A stretch of 64,000 nucleotides of DNA from Candidatus Obscuribacter sp. (GCA_016712465.1 JADJQZ010000001.1:2914001-2978000), one strand, 5' to 3'; counted from the stretch's first letter, positions 7,736-17,560 are shown. The notes: a model not told the origin generated them from the sequence alone. Translations and numbers: made by a program.

Positions 7736-9259
7736 ATGTCCAAGTCTCAACTGATCGGTCGCTCCATTGCCGAGTTGCATTCGCTCATCAAGGCGAAAGA
7801 AACATCTTGCCTTGAAATCACGGAAGCTCATATCGAGCAAATTGAAAAAGGCGACCAAGAACTGGGCGCCTTTCTCTCCTATACGTTTGATCAAGCCAAA
7901 GCCGCTGCTGCAAGATGGGATGAGAGACTGACTAAAGGTGAGGCCATGCCCTTATTGGCCGGTGTGCCGGTGGCCATTAAGGACAATATGTGCGAAGTTG
8001 ATACTCGCACTACCTGCGGTAGCAAAATCCTTGAGAATTTCGTCAGCCCTTACCGGGCCTATGCTGTTGAAAAACTGCATGAAGCAGGCGCTTTAATACT
8101 GGGAAAGACGAACCTGGACGAGTTCGCCATGGGCTCTTCCACTGAGCATTCGGCCTATAAGGTAACCAGAAACCCTATCGATCCTGACTATGTGCCGGGC
8201 GGCAGTTCAGGCGGTTCGGCAGCAGCAGTGGGCGCAGGCTTCTGTGTCACCGCCCTTGGTTCCGATACCGGCGGCTCCATCAGACAGCCCGCCTCTTATT
8301 GCGGGCTGGTGGGTATGAAACCCACCTACGGCATGGTTTCTCGCTTTGGTCTGGTGGCTTTCGCCTCCAGTCTGGATCAAATTGGACCCTTTGCTCGCAA
8401 TGTGGAAGATTGCGCCCTCACCTTGCTGGCCATTGCCGGCCATGATAAACGCGACTCCACATGTCTGTCTGAGAGTTATCGTGAGCAGTATGCAAAACCT
8501 GCTCTTACCAGGGACTTTATCAAAGAGTTCAAGGCCGGTTCGCCGGAAGAAAACCTCAAGGGTAAGCGCATCGGCATCATCAAAGAACTTATCGGTGACG
8601 GTATTGATGAGGACGTGAAGCGCCCTATTCTGAAAGCGGCAGCCCTGCTTGAGAAATGCGGTGCCCGGGTAGAGGAAGTTTCTCTGCCCCATGCCAAGTA
8701 TGCCCTTTCCGTTTATTACCTGGTGGCAACAGCCGAGGCTTCCGCAAACCTGGCCCGCTTTGATGGTGTGCGTTACGGCCATCGCAATATGGATGCGGCG
8801 GAACTGCATGCCATGTATTACGCCAGCCGCAACGAAGGTTTCGGCGCCGAGGTGAAGCGCCGCATTATGCTTGGTACCTATGCCTTGAGTTCAGGCTATT
8901 ACGATGCTTATTACAAAAAAGCACAACAGGTAAGAGCGCTCATCACAGCCGATTTTCATAAAATCTTCGAAAACTTTGAGATGGTTGTCTCGCCGACGGC
9001 ACCCAGTGCCGCCTTCAAATTCGGTGCCAAGTCCGACGATCCAATTCAGATGTACATGTCCGACATTGCTTCCATACCCGCCAACCTGGCTGGTCTGCCG
9101 GGTATTTCCTTGCCCTGCGGTCTGGCTGATTCCAACATGCCGGTCGGTATTCAGTTGGTGGGACGCCCCATGAGCGACGCTTCACTATTACAGACCGCCC
9201 AGGGGCTTGAAACCGCCCTTGACCTGAAGCTCGTGGCAGAGAAAATTAAGAGCAATTAG
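7736..9259 (+). CDS. gatA: Asp-tRNA(Asn)/Glu-tRNA(Gln) amidotransferase subunit A
   Basis: Catalytic amidase subunit of the GatCAB complex. It releases ammonia from glutamine to convert misacylated Glu-tRNA(Gln) or Asp-tRNA(Asn). The 507-residue product has the amidase signature with the Ser-cis-Ser-Lys triad: Lys82 (PVAIKDNM), Ser157 (PGGSSGGS) and Ser181 (SDTGGSIRQPA). The GMKPTYGMVSRFG segment distinguishes GatA from other amidases. An AAAAGGA lies before ATG 7736, 33 bases after fabF, so it is probably co-transcribed with the fatty-acid genes. gatB and gatC are not in the window. Confidence 0.95.
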   Translation: MSKSQLIGRSIAELHSLIKAKETSCLEITEAHIEQIEKGDQELGAFLSYTFDQAKAAAARWDERLTKGEAMPLLAGVPVAIKDNMCEVDTRTTCGSKILENFVSPYRAYAVEKLHEAGALILGKTNLDEFAMGSSTEHSAYKVTRNPIDPDYVPGGSSGGSAAAVGAGFCVTALGSDTGGSIRQPASYCGLVGMKPTYGMVSRFGLVAFASSLDQIGPFARNVEDCALTLLAIAGHDKRDSTCLSESYREQYAKPALTRDFIKEFKAGSPEENLKGKRIGIIKELIGDGIDEDVKRPILKAAALLEKCGARVEEVSLPHAKYALSVYYLVATAEASANLARFDGVRYGHRNMDAAELHAMYYASRNEGFGAEVKRRIMLGTYALSSGYYDAYYKKAQQVRALITADFHKIFENFEMVVSPTAPSAAFKFGAKSDDPIQMYMSDIASIPANLAGLPGISLPCGLADSNMPVGIQLVGRPMSDASLLQTAQGLETALDLKLVAEKIKSN

Positions 9260-9326
9260 AGCGGCTCTTAGCTACCTGTCTTAGAATAGACCTGGTGGAC
9301 AGATGGAATTTGTGAGGAAAAGAATT

Positions 9327-9773
9327 ATGGCACCTGGTAATAGCTACCTGAAGACAGTCCTGGTCTTGGGTCTGACCTTGATCTCATCTTCTTTCAATGC
9401 AACTCTAGCCGGTCCCAACGATTTCTTCGGCAGTTCCATACCCACGGTGGGTGGTGCCGCCGACCCTGGTTCTTCCGGCGCCGCCTCTTCTTCCGCCAGC
9501 GAACTGACGCCGCAATCGCCGTCCACAAGTGGTCATAACGACTACACTGATGACGAGAAGCGCATGCAGAAGAAATACAAGTTTGCCCTCAGGCACGCCC
9601 AGGCCCTCATTGCCCGCGCCGACAAAATGATCAAAGACGGGGAAAGCCGCAAAGACGATAAAATGCTCAAGAAGGGGCAGATCTTGAAGGGCATCGGCGA
9701 GCGCACCCTGGAAAACCTGAAAGCTTCCAATCCCCTGCCGGAAGCTCAAAACGCTCTGAAAGACAAGCAATAA
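9327..9773 (+). CDS. Small secreted protein, unknown
   Basis: About 148 residues. ATG 9327 is preferred because GAGGA lies eight bases upstream; ATG 9303 would add eight residues. The N-terminus has a Sec signal (hydrophobic core TVLVLGLTLISSSF, likely cleavage after NATLA). A low-complexity Gly/Ser/Ala/Pro segment follows, then a Lys-rich helical region (residues about 75-148) with EKRMQKKYKFALRHAQALIA that looks amphipathic. I recognise no family. Its TAA touches the ATG of cysK with no gap, so the two are translationally coupled, but a functional link is not evident. Confidence 0.65.
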   Translation: MAPGNSYLKTVLVLGLTLISSSFNATLAGPNDFFGSSIPTVGGAADPGSSGAASSSASELTPQSPSTSGHNDYTDDEKRMQKKYKFALRHAQALIARADKMIKDGESRKDDKMLKKGQILKGIGERTLENLKASNPLPEAQNALKDKQ

Positions 9774-10727
9774 ATGCCTCTCTTAACCAATATATCCGAG
9801 GCCGTCGGGGCCACACCCCTTGTCAGTCTGTCCAAGATTGCTGCCGGGCTGAAAGCCCGTGTGATGGTCAAGGTGGAGTCCATGAATCCGCTGGGCTCGG
9901 TCAAGGACCGCATCGGTATTTCCATGGTCCTGGACGCCGAAAGCCGTGGTCTGCTTGTGCCGGGTAAGACCACCCTGGTGGAGCCCACCTCCGGCAACAC
10001 GGGCATCGCCCTTGCTTTTGTGGCTGCCGCCCGGGGCTATAAACTGATAATTACCATGCCCGAAACCATGTCCTCCGAAAGACGGCGTATGCTGACCGTG
10101 CTGGGCGCCGAACTGGTGCTCACCCCCGGTACCGAAGGCATGAAGGGTGCTGTAGCCAGAGCCGAGCAAATTCTCAAAGAACTGCCCGATAGTCATATGT
10201 TGCAGCAGTTCGATAATACTGCCAATCCCATGGCTCACTACCGGACCACCGGACCGGAAATCTGGCAGGACACAGACGGTAAGGTAGACATGTTTGTGGC
10301 CGGCGTGGGCACCGGTGGCACCATCACCGGTACCGGTCGTTTCCTCAAGGAAAAGAATTCGCAAATTAAAGTGGTGGCGGTGGAACCGGCTGATAGTCCG
10401 GTGCTCACCCAGAAGCGGGCCGGACAGGAAGTGAAGCCCGGTCCCCATAAAATTCAAGGCATCGGTGCCGGTTTCATCCCCTCAGTGCTTGATTTATCGG
10501 TAATAGATGATGTCTTCCGGGTGCAGAACGAGGAAGCCTTTGCTATGGGCCGCAGGCTACCGCGGGAAGAGGGCATCCTCGCTGGTATCTCCAGTGGTGC
10601 CAATGTACATGCCGCCATCGAACTAGCCAAATTGGAAGAAAACGCGGGCAAAACAATTGTCACAGTGGTGTGCAGTACCGGTGAGCGTTATCTATCAACG
10701 GCTTTGTTTGAACCGGATCTGATTTAA
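9774..10727 (+). CDS. cysK: Cysteine synthase (O-acetylserine sulfhydrylase)
   Basis: PLP enzyme that makes cysteine from O-acetylserine and sulfide. The 317-residue protein matches the CysK fold type II: PLP lysine 44 in NPLGSVKDRIG, the substrate loop PTSGNTG at 71-77, and the phosphate-binding GTGGTITGTGRFLK. The segment GIGAGFIPSVLDLSVID is typical of CysK/CysM. No CBS domain is present, which argues against a cystathionine beta-synthase of the long type. It starts immediately after the stop of the upstream secreted-protein gene. CysK and CysM cannot be separated with certainty from sequence alone. Confidence 0.93.
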   Translation: MPLLTNISEAVGATPLVSLSKIAAGLKARVMVKVESMNPLGSVKDRIGISMVLDAESRGLLVPGKTTLVEPTSGNTGIALAFVAAARGYKLIITMPETMSSERRRMLTVLGAELVLTPGTEGMKGAVARAEQILKELPDSHMLQQFDNTANPMAHYRTTGPEIWQDTDGKVDMFVAGVGTGGTITGTGRFLKEKNSQIKVVAVEPADSPVLTQKRAGQEVKPGPHKIQGIGAGFIPSVLDLSVIDDVFRVQNEEAFAMGRRLPREEGILAGISSGANVHAAIELAKLEENAGKTIVTVVCSTGERYLSTALFEPDLI

Positions 10728-10786
10728 GTCTGAGAGTCGGACTGCATTTGCCTTGTCGACTTCCGAACTTTCAAGCAGTGGGCTTT

Positions 10787-11692
10787 CTATATAAACGGTT
10801 TCAGAAACTTCGTCAGAGTCGCTTCAAAGGTTTTCAGATCATTCTCTGCCAGATAGCAATGGTAGCTTTCCGGCAGTATAAGCAGATCGGCACTGGGCTT
10901 GGCCATTCGCCTCAACAGGATAGACTGCGAGGACGGTATTGTGGGATCTTTTTTGCCCGCAACGATCAAACAAGGAGGATGGTTCCCTTGCAGGTAGTGC
11001 AGGTTATCGAGACGAGGTTCGGGGAAAAGAAAACTTGGATAAATTTCCGCCAGAGGCATAAGTTCTTTGGCCAGACGCTCCGGCGATGTAAATGTACAAT
11101 CCAAAATAATGGCACGTACCGGCTTCTCTTGGGCCAACATACAGGAGACGCCTCCTCCCAGGGATTCACCATAGAGGAAGATATTCTCAGGCTTAAAACC
11201 AAGCTTGAGGGCGTAGTTGTAGACTGCCAGGCAGTCATCTTTCAAATTGCGCAGGCTGGCCTTGCCCGGTGAGCGCCCGTAGCCTTCATAGTCGTAGAGC
11301 AGCACTTCCAGCCCCTGTTTCAAGAGCATGGAAAGTCGGGGGTTCTGCTTGGAAAAGCGAATGTCGATATTGCCGCCTGTGCCATGGGAAAAGATGACCA
11401 AACCTTTGGGATGGGGCAATTTGTAGTGGGCGGCGGAGATAAGCACTTCCTTGTTGCCGCGACTGACCGGTACCTGCGCCGCCTCTGCCCTGATACCCAG
11501 AACTTGGTCCTGCACCGGAGCGTCGGCTGAATTTTTGAGTGGATGCAGAAGCATGGAGTCGATGTAGTCGCTATGAAATACCGGTGCAAAAAACAAGTAG
11601 GTGGAAGCAATCACCAGAGCTACCACCGCAAAGAAAAATAGGGTCAGACGCAGGATTTTCCGCCCTATGGTTGAGTTTCCGTCTTTTGGCAT
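10787..11692 (-). CDS. Membrane-anchored alpha/beta hydrolase (Bem46/ABHD13-like)
   Basis: 301 residues from ATG 11692, which has GGGAG seven bases upstream; the upstream in-frame ATG at 11737 lacks one. An N-terminal hydrophobic anchor (residues 15-37) puts the catalytic domain outside the cytoplasm. The fold shows the oxyanion loop FSHGTGGN (101-108), the nucleophile elbow LYGESLGGG with Ser177, the acid Asp249 (AGKKDPTIP) and His278 (ESYHCY). The LYDYEGYGRSPG segment is characteristic of the Bem46/ABHD13 group of serine hydrolases. Substrate is unknown. It stands alone, converging on cysK. Confidence 0.85.
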   Translation of the reverse strand: MPKDGNSTIGRKILRLTLFFFAVVALVIASTYLFFAPVFHSDYIDSMLLHPLKNSADAPVQDQVLGIRAEAAQVPVSRGNKEVLISAAHYKLPHPKGLVIFSHGTGGNIDIRFSKQNPRLSMLLKQGLEVLLYDYEGYGRSPGKASLRNLKDDCLAVYNYALKLGFKPENIFLYGESLGGGVSCMLAQEKPVRAIILDCTFTSPERLAKELMPLAEIYPSFLFPEPRLDNLHYLQGNHPPCLIVAGKKDPTIPSSQSILLRRMAKPSADLLILPESYHCYLAENDLKTFEATLTKFLKPFI

Positions 11693-11938
11693 GGTTAGCT
11701 CCCATTGAAGGCACTCTTTCCGTTGTAGCACCGGCAACTCACGGTCAGGCTGTCCTGAAACAGTTTATTAAGTGACGGATCACTCGGCGCCGGCTTCCAG
11801 ACAAATAAATGGCAGCCGGTCCGGCAAAACTGTCAGGGAAGGACAGATTAATTGGCAAAAGTTTCTGCTTACATGGACGCCATAAGACAGCTTAACTTTT
11901 CACCTTCCACTAGAATTGAAATAGCATGAGGTAATTCC

Positions 11939-12721
11939 ATGGCTTTTTTCAGGTCTATTCGGGCAATTTCTCTATGTCTTTTACTGGCACTAGCTGTTCC
12001 TGCAGCCCGTGCGCAAACGGCCGGCAACTGGCTGAAGTTGGAGCAACACAGCGAGTTGTTCGGAAACTATGATGTTTATATTTGCCAGGATAGTTTTGTT
12101 CTTCACACTCTGGAATCCGACGTCCACGTGGTGTTCAAGCCGCCCCACGACCATATCACCTTCTTTAGCAAACGCACCGGTAAAGTGGTGGATGTGCCTA
12201 TCGACAAGGGAACTTTCGTCAATCCCTTTGCCAAAGCCAGAACAATTCTGACCGGCGTCTCCTTGAGCTACATTCCTATGGAGCCTGATAAGCTCGACAA
12301 CAAGGACCTTCCTGCTTCGCTCAGCAAACTAAATCTCGACTGTTTCAAGAGCACCGAAGCCTTCACCAAACTGCAGAAGAAGCGCAACCACGATAAGGAA
12401 TTGACAGGCGGAGCGCCCAAATCATGCCGGGCGGTGGTACTGAAGGATGGACCGGCCGGCAAGAAAGTATTGTTTATTTTGTCACGGCTGCAGGACATTT
12501 CGCCTATGCCGGGCATTCCTGTCAAAGTCGACTTCGATGAAATCGGTGGGGATAAGAGAACCTATCTGAAGACTTACAGAGTCGTTAAGACCGCCGATGC
12601 CTCTAAACTACTTTTGATACCGGGTAATTTGCAGAAAGTGCGAGATCCGCAGGCTGTCATGCAAGATAATTCCGCCGATGATGCCATGCGCTTGATGATC
12701 CTTGATAGTCAGCGCCGTTGA
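11939..12721 (+). CDS. Secreted protein of unknown function
   Basis: 260 residues with a clear Sec signal peptide (basic start, core ISLCLLLALAVPA, cleavage likely after ARAQ or ARA). GAGG lies eight bases before ATG 11939. The mature part begins NWLKLEQHSELFGNYDVYIC and appears to be a beta-rich domain with repeated statements of paired charged strands, without cofactor motifs. The opening resembles outer-membrane lipoprotein-sorting or DUF4412-like proteins only in a general way, so no family is claimed. It lies between the hydrolase and the signalling gene, facing convergently with the latter, whose 3' end is 30 bases away. Confidence 0.7.
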   Translation: MAFFRSIRAISLCLLLALAVPAARAQTAGNWLKLEQHSELFGNYDVYICQDSFVLHTLESDVHVVFKPPHDHITFFSKRTGKVVDVPIDKGTFVNPFAKARTILTGVSLSYIPMEPDKLDNKDLPASLSKLNLDCFKSTEAFTKLQKKRNHDKELTGGAPKSCRAVVLKDGPAGKKVLFILSRLQDISPMPGIPVKVDFDEIGGDKRTYLKTYRVVKTADASKLLLIPGNLQKVRDPQAVMQDNSADDAMRLMILDSQRR

Positions 12722-12751
12722 TTTGAATTTGCAACAGAAACTGCAGCAACC

Positions 12752-15538
12752 TTAGAGAGCAGCGCCGATATTAGAGAGAACGGCGATGAAGATATCCACC
12801 AGGAAGGGGTCCCACTGGCGTCCGGCACCGGCTCTCAGGGTGCTTATGGCTTCCTCTACGGTGAGAGCCTGGCGATAGGGTCTTGCCGATATCATGGCGT
12901 GGTAGCTGTCCACAATAGAAACTATACGAGCCGGCAGAGGAATATCCTCGCCTCTCAAACCGCGAGGAAAGCCTGTGCCGTCCCATCTTTCGTGGTGATT
13001 TTCGAGAATCTCGCAAATCTCCTTGAGAGACTTGACCGGGCGTAACATCTCGGCACCCAGGTAAGAATGTTGGTTTACTACTTTTCTTTCTTCGGCGGTG
13101 TAAGTGCCCTGCTTATTGAGCAATTCGTCGGGCAGCCTCAAGGTGCCTACGTCATGCAAAAGTCCGGCCACCCTGATCTGCTCGATTTGGGTGCTGGAAA
13201 GACCCATCACCTTACCCAGTAATTCAGACAACCGGGCTACTTCCAGGTGGTGAATTTTGTTGTAATCGGAGCGGGAGTAGAGATTGCCGGCCAGAGCCTT
13301 GACCATCTCCACCACCTCGGGAGAGAGCTCTTCTGATTCTCTGGCTGCTTCCGAAAGCTTATCTACATCAAAGCCGAAATTCTCGCTGCGGGTCGGGGGC
13401 GGTGCCGGTTGCCCGGCGCCCTGTAGTTCGTCTGCCGTGTGCACCTGGTTTCTGCCCATGCGCTTGGACATATAGAGGGCATTGTCGGCCAGTTTTAGCA
13501 AGACATGCTGCTCCATGGCGTCATCGGGGAAGGTGGCAATTCCAAGGGATGCCGTCACAGAAAGAGCAATGTTGTCGTGTTGAATAACTTCCTGGGAGAG
13601 GCTCTTACGAATACGTTCGGCCACCACATGGGCCCCTTCGCGGTTTACTTCCGGCAAGACCAGCATGAATTCTTCGCCGCCGTATCTGATGGGAATATCG
13701 ACGTCGCGGCAATTGTTCTTGATCAGCCTGGCCACGGCTTTCAGCACGGTGTCGCCGACCGGGTGACCATAGTTGTCGTTAATTGACTTGAAGTGATCGA
13801 CGTCCACCATTAAAACTGATAGATGTCTTTGATAACGTTCGGCCATGCGCATTTGCTCGGTCAATTTCTCCTGACCGGTGCGGTGGTTGAAGAGAGTGGT
13901 CAAACCATCGGTGGTGGCTTGTCTCTGCACTCTGGCATAGAGCCTGGCATTGGTTACCCCTGATGCCACCTGATCGGCCACCGACTTCATGAAGGCTTCG
14001 TTGACCCGGTTCCAGTTAGCCGGCACTTCGCCCTTGAAACCAACCAGAAGACCCAGGAGTTTCTCGCTGTAATGCACCGGTACGTAGAAGAGCGAAAGTA
14101 TGTTGTAGCCCGAGAGCACCTGGGAGCGAAAGGCATCGAGCCTGCGATCATTGGCCACGTCATTGACGATAATGGCCTGGTCTGCGGCGAAGAGTTTCGA
14201 ATAAAGTTCGAGAGTAGCCAGATCTCGGTCGTAGTCTATGACTTTGTAGCTTTCATCGGTGACGTATTCAACCCGAATGGAATCTTCCGGTTCTTCCTCC
14301 GAAGGCAAGACCAGGAAGCAGCAATCAAGAGCAAAGTAACCGGAGAGTTCTTCCAGCATTTCCGTCAGGTTTTCTTTGATATTGAAAGACCGCCTGATGG
14401 TGTTGGAGATGCGGTGCAGAAGGGACTCTTGATTGCGCAGGATATCCGACTCTCGGCGCAACTGTTCCAGCATGGTGTTGCGCTGCATTTGCGATTGGCG
14501 ATCTTGAGAGAGCTGCTCGTGGGCTTTCTCAAGGCGCTGGGCATAGTCTTCCAGAAGCTCCAGTTGCACGGCCAGTTCTTTTTCGATGCGGCGGTGCCTC
14601 AGTGAAGATTGCACCCTGGCCGCTAGTTCCGTGTCAAAACAAGAATCGGTCAGGCAGTCATCGGCTCCCACACTGAGGGCCTCAACCCGGGCCGAAGGAC
14701 CGCTATCGGGGGTAACAATCAAGACCGGAATGTGTTTCCACTGGGGCGAGTCTTTGATCATCTTGCAAAATCCGAAGCCGGAGGTGCCGCTCAGGTTGCT
14801 GTCTACAATGATCAAATCGACGCGGTTTTCGGAAAGATAGGATAGGGATTTTTCTTCCGAATCACATTCGAAAATGCGATAGCGATCCGAAAGGATACGG
14901 GTGAAGCGGCGGCGCAAAACCCGGTTGCCGTGCAAGACCAGGATCTGGTCTCTGTCGGCGGCGGCAGGGTCAGCTTCGGAGTTTTTGCTGACTTGACTGA
15001 GTGCATTTTCGCTCTGGGCTTCAAAAAAGAGCTGGGTGCGGTTTGCCAGGTGTTCACCCATCAATCTAAGAGTAGTAAGGTCCTGGGTGCTTATTTCTCT
15101 TGAGGAATCAAAACAAACCACACGAATCAAGCCTTTGACGATGCCGCTTTTGGCGCTGGCATCGCTCATGACCGGCACTATGGCATAGGGTAGTTCATTC
15201 TCATCGAGACGCTTTTCATTGCTGGAAACGCGGGCAAAGGCTCTTCCCACCCAGGGTCTCTGGGTAGACTTGACCTTCTGGGCCACCAGGGTGTTGGCCA
15301 CCGCCAGTGGTTGCTTGTTCTCATCCACCAGCTCTTGCACCAACTTGATGGTCTGCTCGTCGCGCTCGGCGGCAGTAAAATCAACCAGGTTGACGATATC
15401 GTGCCCGGAGACAATATCTATGAAGCCGTAGTCAAAACCCAGAACCTGGCAAATATGACGTTCTACGGCATCCAGGAATTCTTCCCTGGGTACGCCAGTG
15501 ACGGCCGTCGAATCGGAATATATGTTGTCCGCGGTCAC
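12752..15538 (-). CDS. GAF-REC-GAF-GGDEF-HD-GYP cyclic-di-GMP signalling protein
   Basis: A 928-residue multidomain protein with no membrane segment. In order: GAF-like (about 18-175), receiver domain (197-315) with phospho-acceptor Asp246 (IIVDSNLSG), coiled coil (318-375), GAF (380-535), GGDEF (540-700) and HD-GYP (740-925). The GGDEF part is intact: metal residues in VDVDHFKSINDNYGH, active site GGEEF at 620-624, and inhibitory RxxD (RDVD, 611-614) exactly five residues upstream. The HD-GYP part keeps His795-Asp796 and His848-His849, but reads HDVGT where HDIGK is usual and GFP for GYP. It should synthesise c-di-GMP and may also degrade it; the Lys-to-Thr change leaves the second activity uncertain. 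Single gene, downstream of asnB on the same strand by 62 bases. Confidence 0.92.
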   Translation of the reverse strand: MTADNIYSDSTAVTGVPREEFLDAVERHICQVLGFDYGFIDIVSGHDIVNLVDFTAAERDEQTIKLVQELVDENKQPLAVANTLVAQKVKSTQRPWVGRAFARVSSNEKRLDENELPYAIVPVMSDASAKSGIVKGLIRVVCFDSSREISTQDLTTLRLMGEHLANRTQLFFEAQSENALSQVSKNSEADPAAADRDQILVLHGNRVLRRRFTRILSDRYRIFECDSEEKSLSYLSENRVDLIIVDSNLSGTSGFGFCKMIKDSPQWKHIPVLIVTPDSGPSARVEALSVGADDCLTDSCFDTELAARVQSSLRHRRIEKELAVQLELLEDYAQRLEKAHEQLSQDRQSQMQRNTMLEQLRRESDILRNQESLLHRISNTIRRSFNIKENLTEMLEELSGYFALDCCFLVLPSEEEPEDSIRVEYVTDESYKVIDYDRDLATLELYSKLFAADQAIIVNDVANDRRLDAFRSQVLSGYNILSLFYVPVHYSEKLLGLLVGFKGEVPANWNRVNEAFMKSVADQVASGVTNARLYARVQRQATTDGLTTLFNHRTGQEKLTEQMRMAERYQRHLSVLMVDVDHFKSINDNYGHPVGDTVLKAVARLIKNNCRDVDIPIRYGGEEFMLVLPEVNREGAHVVAERIRKSLSQEVIQHDNIALSVTASLGIATFPDDAMEQHVLLKLADNALYMSKRMGRNQVHTADELQGAGQPAPPPTRSENFGFDVDKLSEAARESEELSPEVVEMVKALAGNLYSRSDYNKIHHLEVARLSELLGKVMGLSSTQIEQIRVAGLLHDVGTLRLPDELLNKQGTYTAEERKVVNQHSYLGAEMLRPVKSLKEICEILENHHERWDGTGFPRGLRGEDIPLPARIVSIVDSYHAMISARPYRQALTVEEAISTLRAGAGRQWDPFLVDIFIAVLSNIGAAL

Positions 15539-15600
15539 TGCCTTTACCCTACTTCCGCTTCAAGACCTTCCAGCACTTCTGTTTCGAGTCTAACAGATAA

Positions 15601-17526
15601 CTAAATGAAGAACTTCCGCCACCACCACTGGAACATGAGCATGGTCCAGAGTTCTTTCCTTCTGTCTACTCGGGCGGACATATGCTCGTCGAGCATGTTT
15701 TTCACATACTCCCATTGGAATATACCCTGTTTCTCGACGAATGATTGACACAGTAGCTCGTCCACCACCGGACGAAACTCCTGCCGGAGCCACTTGGCCA
15801 CGGGAATACCGAAGCCTTTCTTGGGACGTTTCATGATGTATTCGGGCAAGTATGGAGCCACTGCCTTCTTGAGCAAGTACTTGGTGGTCATGCCGCGCAC
15901 TTTGTAGGAGGGGGGCAGGCTGAGGGCAAATTCCACCAGGGGATAGGCCAGGAAGGGCAGTCGCACCTCCAGGGAGGCCGCCATGGAAGCCCGGTCGGAC
16001 TTGACCAGCAGGTCGTCGGGCAGATAGGTGGTCATGTCCAGGCGCATGATGTTATTCACCACTTCCAGGATGGCGTTCTTGCTGAGACCTTTACCGTTTT
16101 TGGCGCCGTTCAGATTGACCAGGGGCAGGCTCTCGAAGAGTCCTTCCTCCACGGCTCCGCCGGCCAGGGCCTGGTGCGCCTCTTTGACCAGTCGGCTCTG
16201 TTCGGCCACCGGAATAGAACCCATCCAGCGCAGGTGGCGGCGCACCGGCGGCTCGGCAGCGGAGCGAATGAACCGTTTTACCTTGTAGTCGAAGCTGAGG
16301 TTGTTCATGTTCACAGGCAATTTGCCGAAGGCCGGCTCTAACAGCCCGCCTCTGAGCATTTGGGGCATTATGGACCACATGGGAGCCAGCTTGTGGGCTT
16401 GATAGGTAGGGTAGCCGCCAAAGAGTTCATCGCCGCCTTCACCGGCCAGGGCCACGGTGACATTGCGTTTGGTCATTTTGGAAAGGAAAAAGGTAGGCAC
16501 GATGGAGGCATCGGCCAGAGGCTCATCGAGAATGCCCCAGAGTTCGTTCAGGGTATCGAAGCCCATGGTGGGGGAGAAGGTGACTACGTCATGCTGGGAG
16601 CCGATATGCTTGGCCACGGCCAGGGCATGGGAAGACTCGTCGAAAGACTTGTCTTCAAAGCCGATAGAGAAGGTCTTGATGGCGCTTTTGCTGTAGCGGG
16701 AAGCCAGGGCGGCAATGGCTGAAGAATCGATGCCGCCGGAAAGGAAGACCCCGAGCGGGACTTCCGAGATGAGCCTCAGCTCGATAGAGCGACCCAGCAG
16801 TTCGATGAGCTTCTTAACCGCCTCTTCTTCTGAAATATCCACGGTTTCCGCGGAGGGCAGCCAGTAACGCTCGGTTTTGATCTGACCGTCCTGCACAACC
16901 ATGAAATGGGCGGGAGGCAGCTTGCTTATGCCCTTGAACATGGAATGGGGGGCCGGCACGTATTCGAGCGAAAGGTACTTCTGCATGGCCAGGTCATCCA
17001 GCTCTTTTCTGGAGCTGGGGTGGGTCAAGATCGACTTCAGTTCCGAACCGAAGATCAGTTTACCGTCGAAGACGCCCCAGTGCAGAGGTTTTTCCCCCAT
17101 GCGGTCACGGGCAATAAAGAGCCTTTCCTTCTTGCTGTCCCAGATGGCAAAGGCAAACATGCCTTCCAGATACTTGAGGCAGTCGACGCCGAACTCCTCA
17201 TAGAGGTGAACGATGGTCTCCGTATCCGACTTGGTGCGTAACTTGTGTCCTCGCTCCTGTACCAGGGTCTGAAGCTCTTGGAAATTGTAGATTTCACCGT
17301 TGAAGACAATCCAGATGGTGTTATCTTCGTTGGCGATGGGTTGTTGACCGCCGGACACATCGATAATGGAGAGTCTGGTCATACCGATGGCGGCCGGACC
17401 GATGACCTTCCAGCCCTCTTCATCGGGACCGCGGTGCGTGATACTCTCACACATCCGGGACAGATGATTGTCCCTCTCTTCGATGGGTTGCTTGTTAAGA
17501 TTGAGATAGCCGACGATGCCGCACAT
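15601..17526 (-). CDS. asnB: Asparagine synthetase, glutamine-hydrolysing
   Basis: 641 residues, normal for AsnB. The N-terminal glutaminase domain has the nucleophile Cys2 (MCGIVGYL), followed by RGPDEEG and FNGEIYNF. The synthetase domain has the ATP pyrophosphatase loop SGGIDSS at 263-269. It converts aspartate to asparagine with glutamine as nitrogen donor and ATP. Relatives with the same fold act in cell-wall or polysaccharide amidation, and no local partner decides this. Presence of gatA in the same window means asparagine might also be made on tRNA. A perfect 14-base palindrome lies 21 bases before the start. Divergent from the glycosylase gene. Confidence 0.92.
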   Translation of the reverse strand: MCGIVGYLNLNKQPIEERDNHLSRMCESITHRGPDEEGWKVIGPAAIGMTRLSIIDVSGGQQPIANEDNTIWIVFNGEIYNFQELQTLVQERGHKLRTKSDTETIVHLYEEFGVDCLKYLEGMFAFAIWDSKKERLFIARDRMGEKPLHWGVFDGKLIFGSELKSILTHPSSRKELDDLAMQKYLSLEYVPAPHSMFKGISKLPPAHFMVVQDGQIKTERYWLPSAETVDISEEEAVKKLIELLGRSIELRLISEVPLGVFLSGGIDSSAIAALASRYSKSAIKTFSIGFEDKSFDESSHALAVAKHIGSQHDVVTFSPTMGFDTLNELWGILDEPLADASIVPTFFLSKMTKRNVTVALAGEGGDELFGGYPTYQAHKLAPMWSIMPQMLRGGLLEPAFGKLPVNMNNLSFDYKVKRFIRSAAEPPVRRHLRWMGSIPVAEQSRLVKEAHQALAGGAVEEGLFESLPLVNLNGAKNGKGLSKNAILEVVNNIMRLDMTTYLPDDLLVKSDRASMAASLEVRLPFLAYPLVEFALSLPPSYKVRGMTTKYLLKKAVAPYLPEYIMKRPKKGFGIPVAKWLRQEFRPVVDELLCQSFVEKQGIFQWEYVKNMLDEHMSARVDRRKELWTMLMFQWWWRKFFI

Positions 17527-17546
17527 TTGCTTTACCTTTGCCAGTT

Positions 17547-17560
17547 CCAGTATGTACTGG
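17547..17560. promoter_or_regulatory. Perfect palindrome in asnB/glycosylase intergenic space
   Basis: CCAGTA-TG-TACTGG at 17547-17560 is a perfect 6-2-6 inverted repeat 21 bases upstream of asnB, inside the 99-base divergent gap. Its size and place fit a repressor or activator operator. The binding protein is unknown. Confidence 0.45.
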
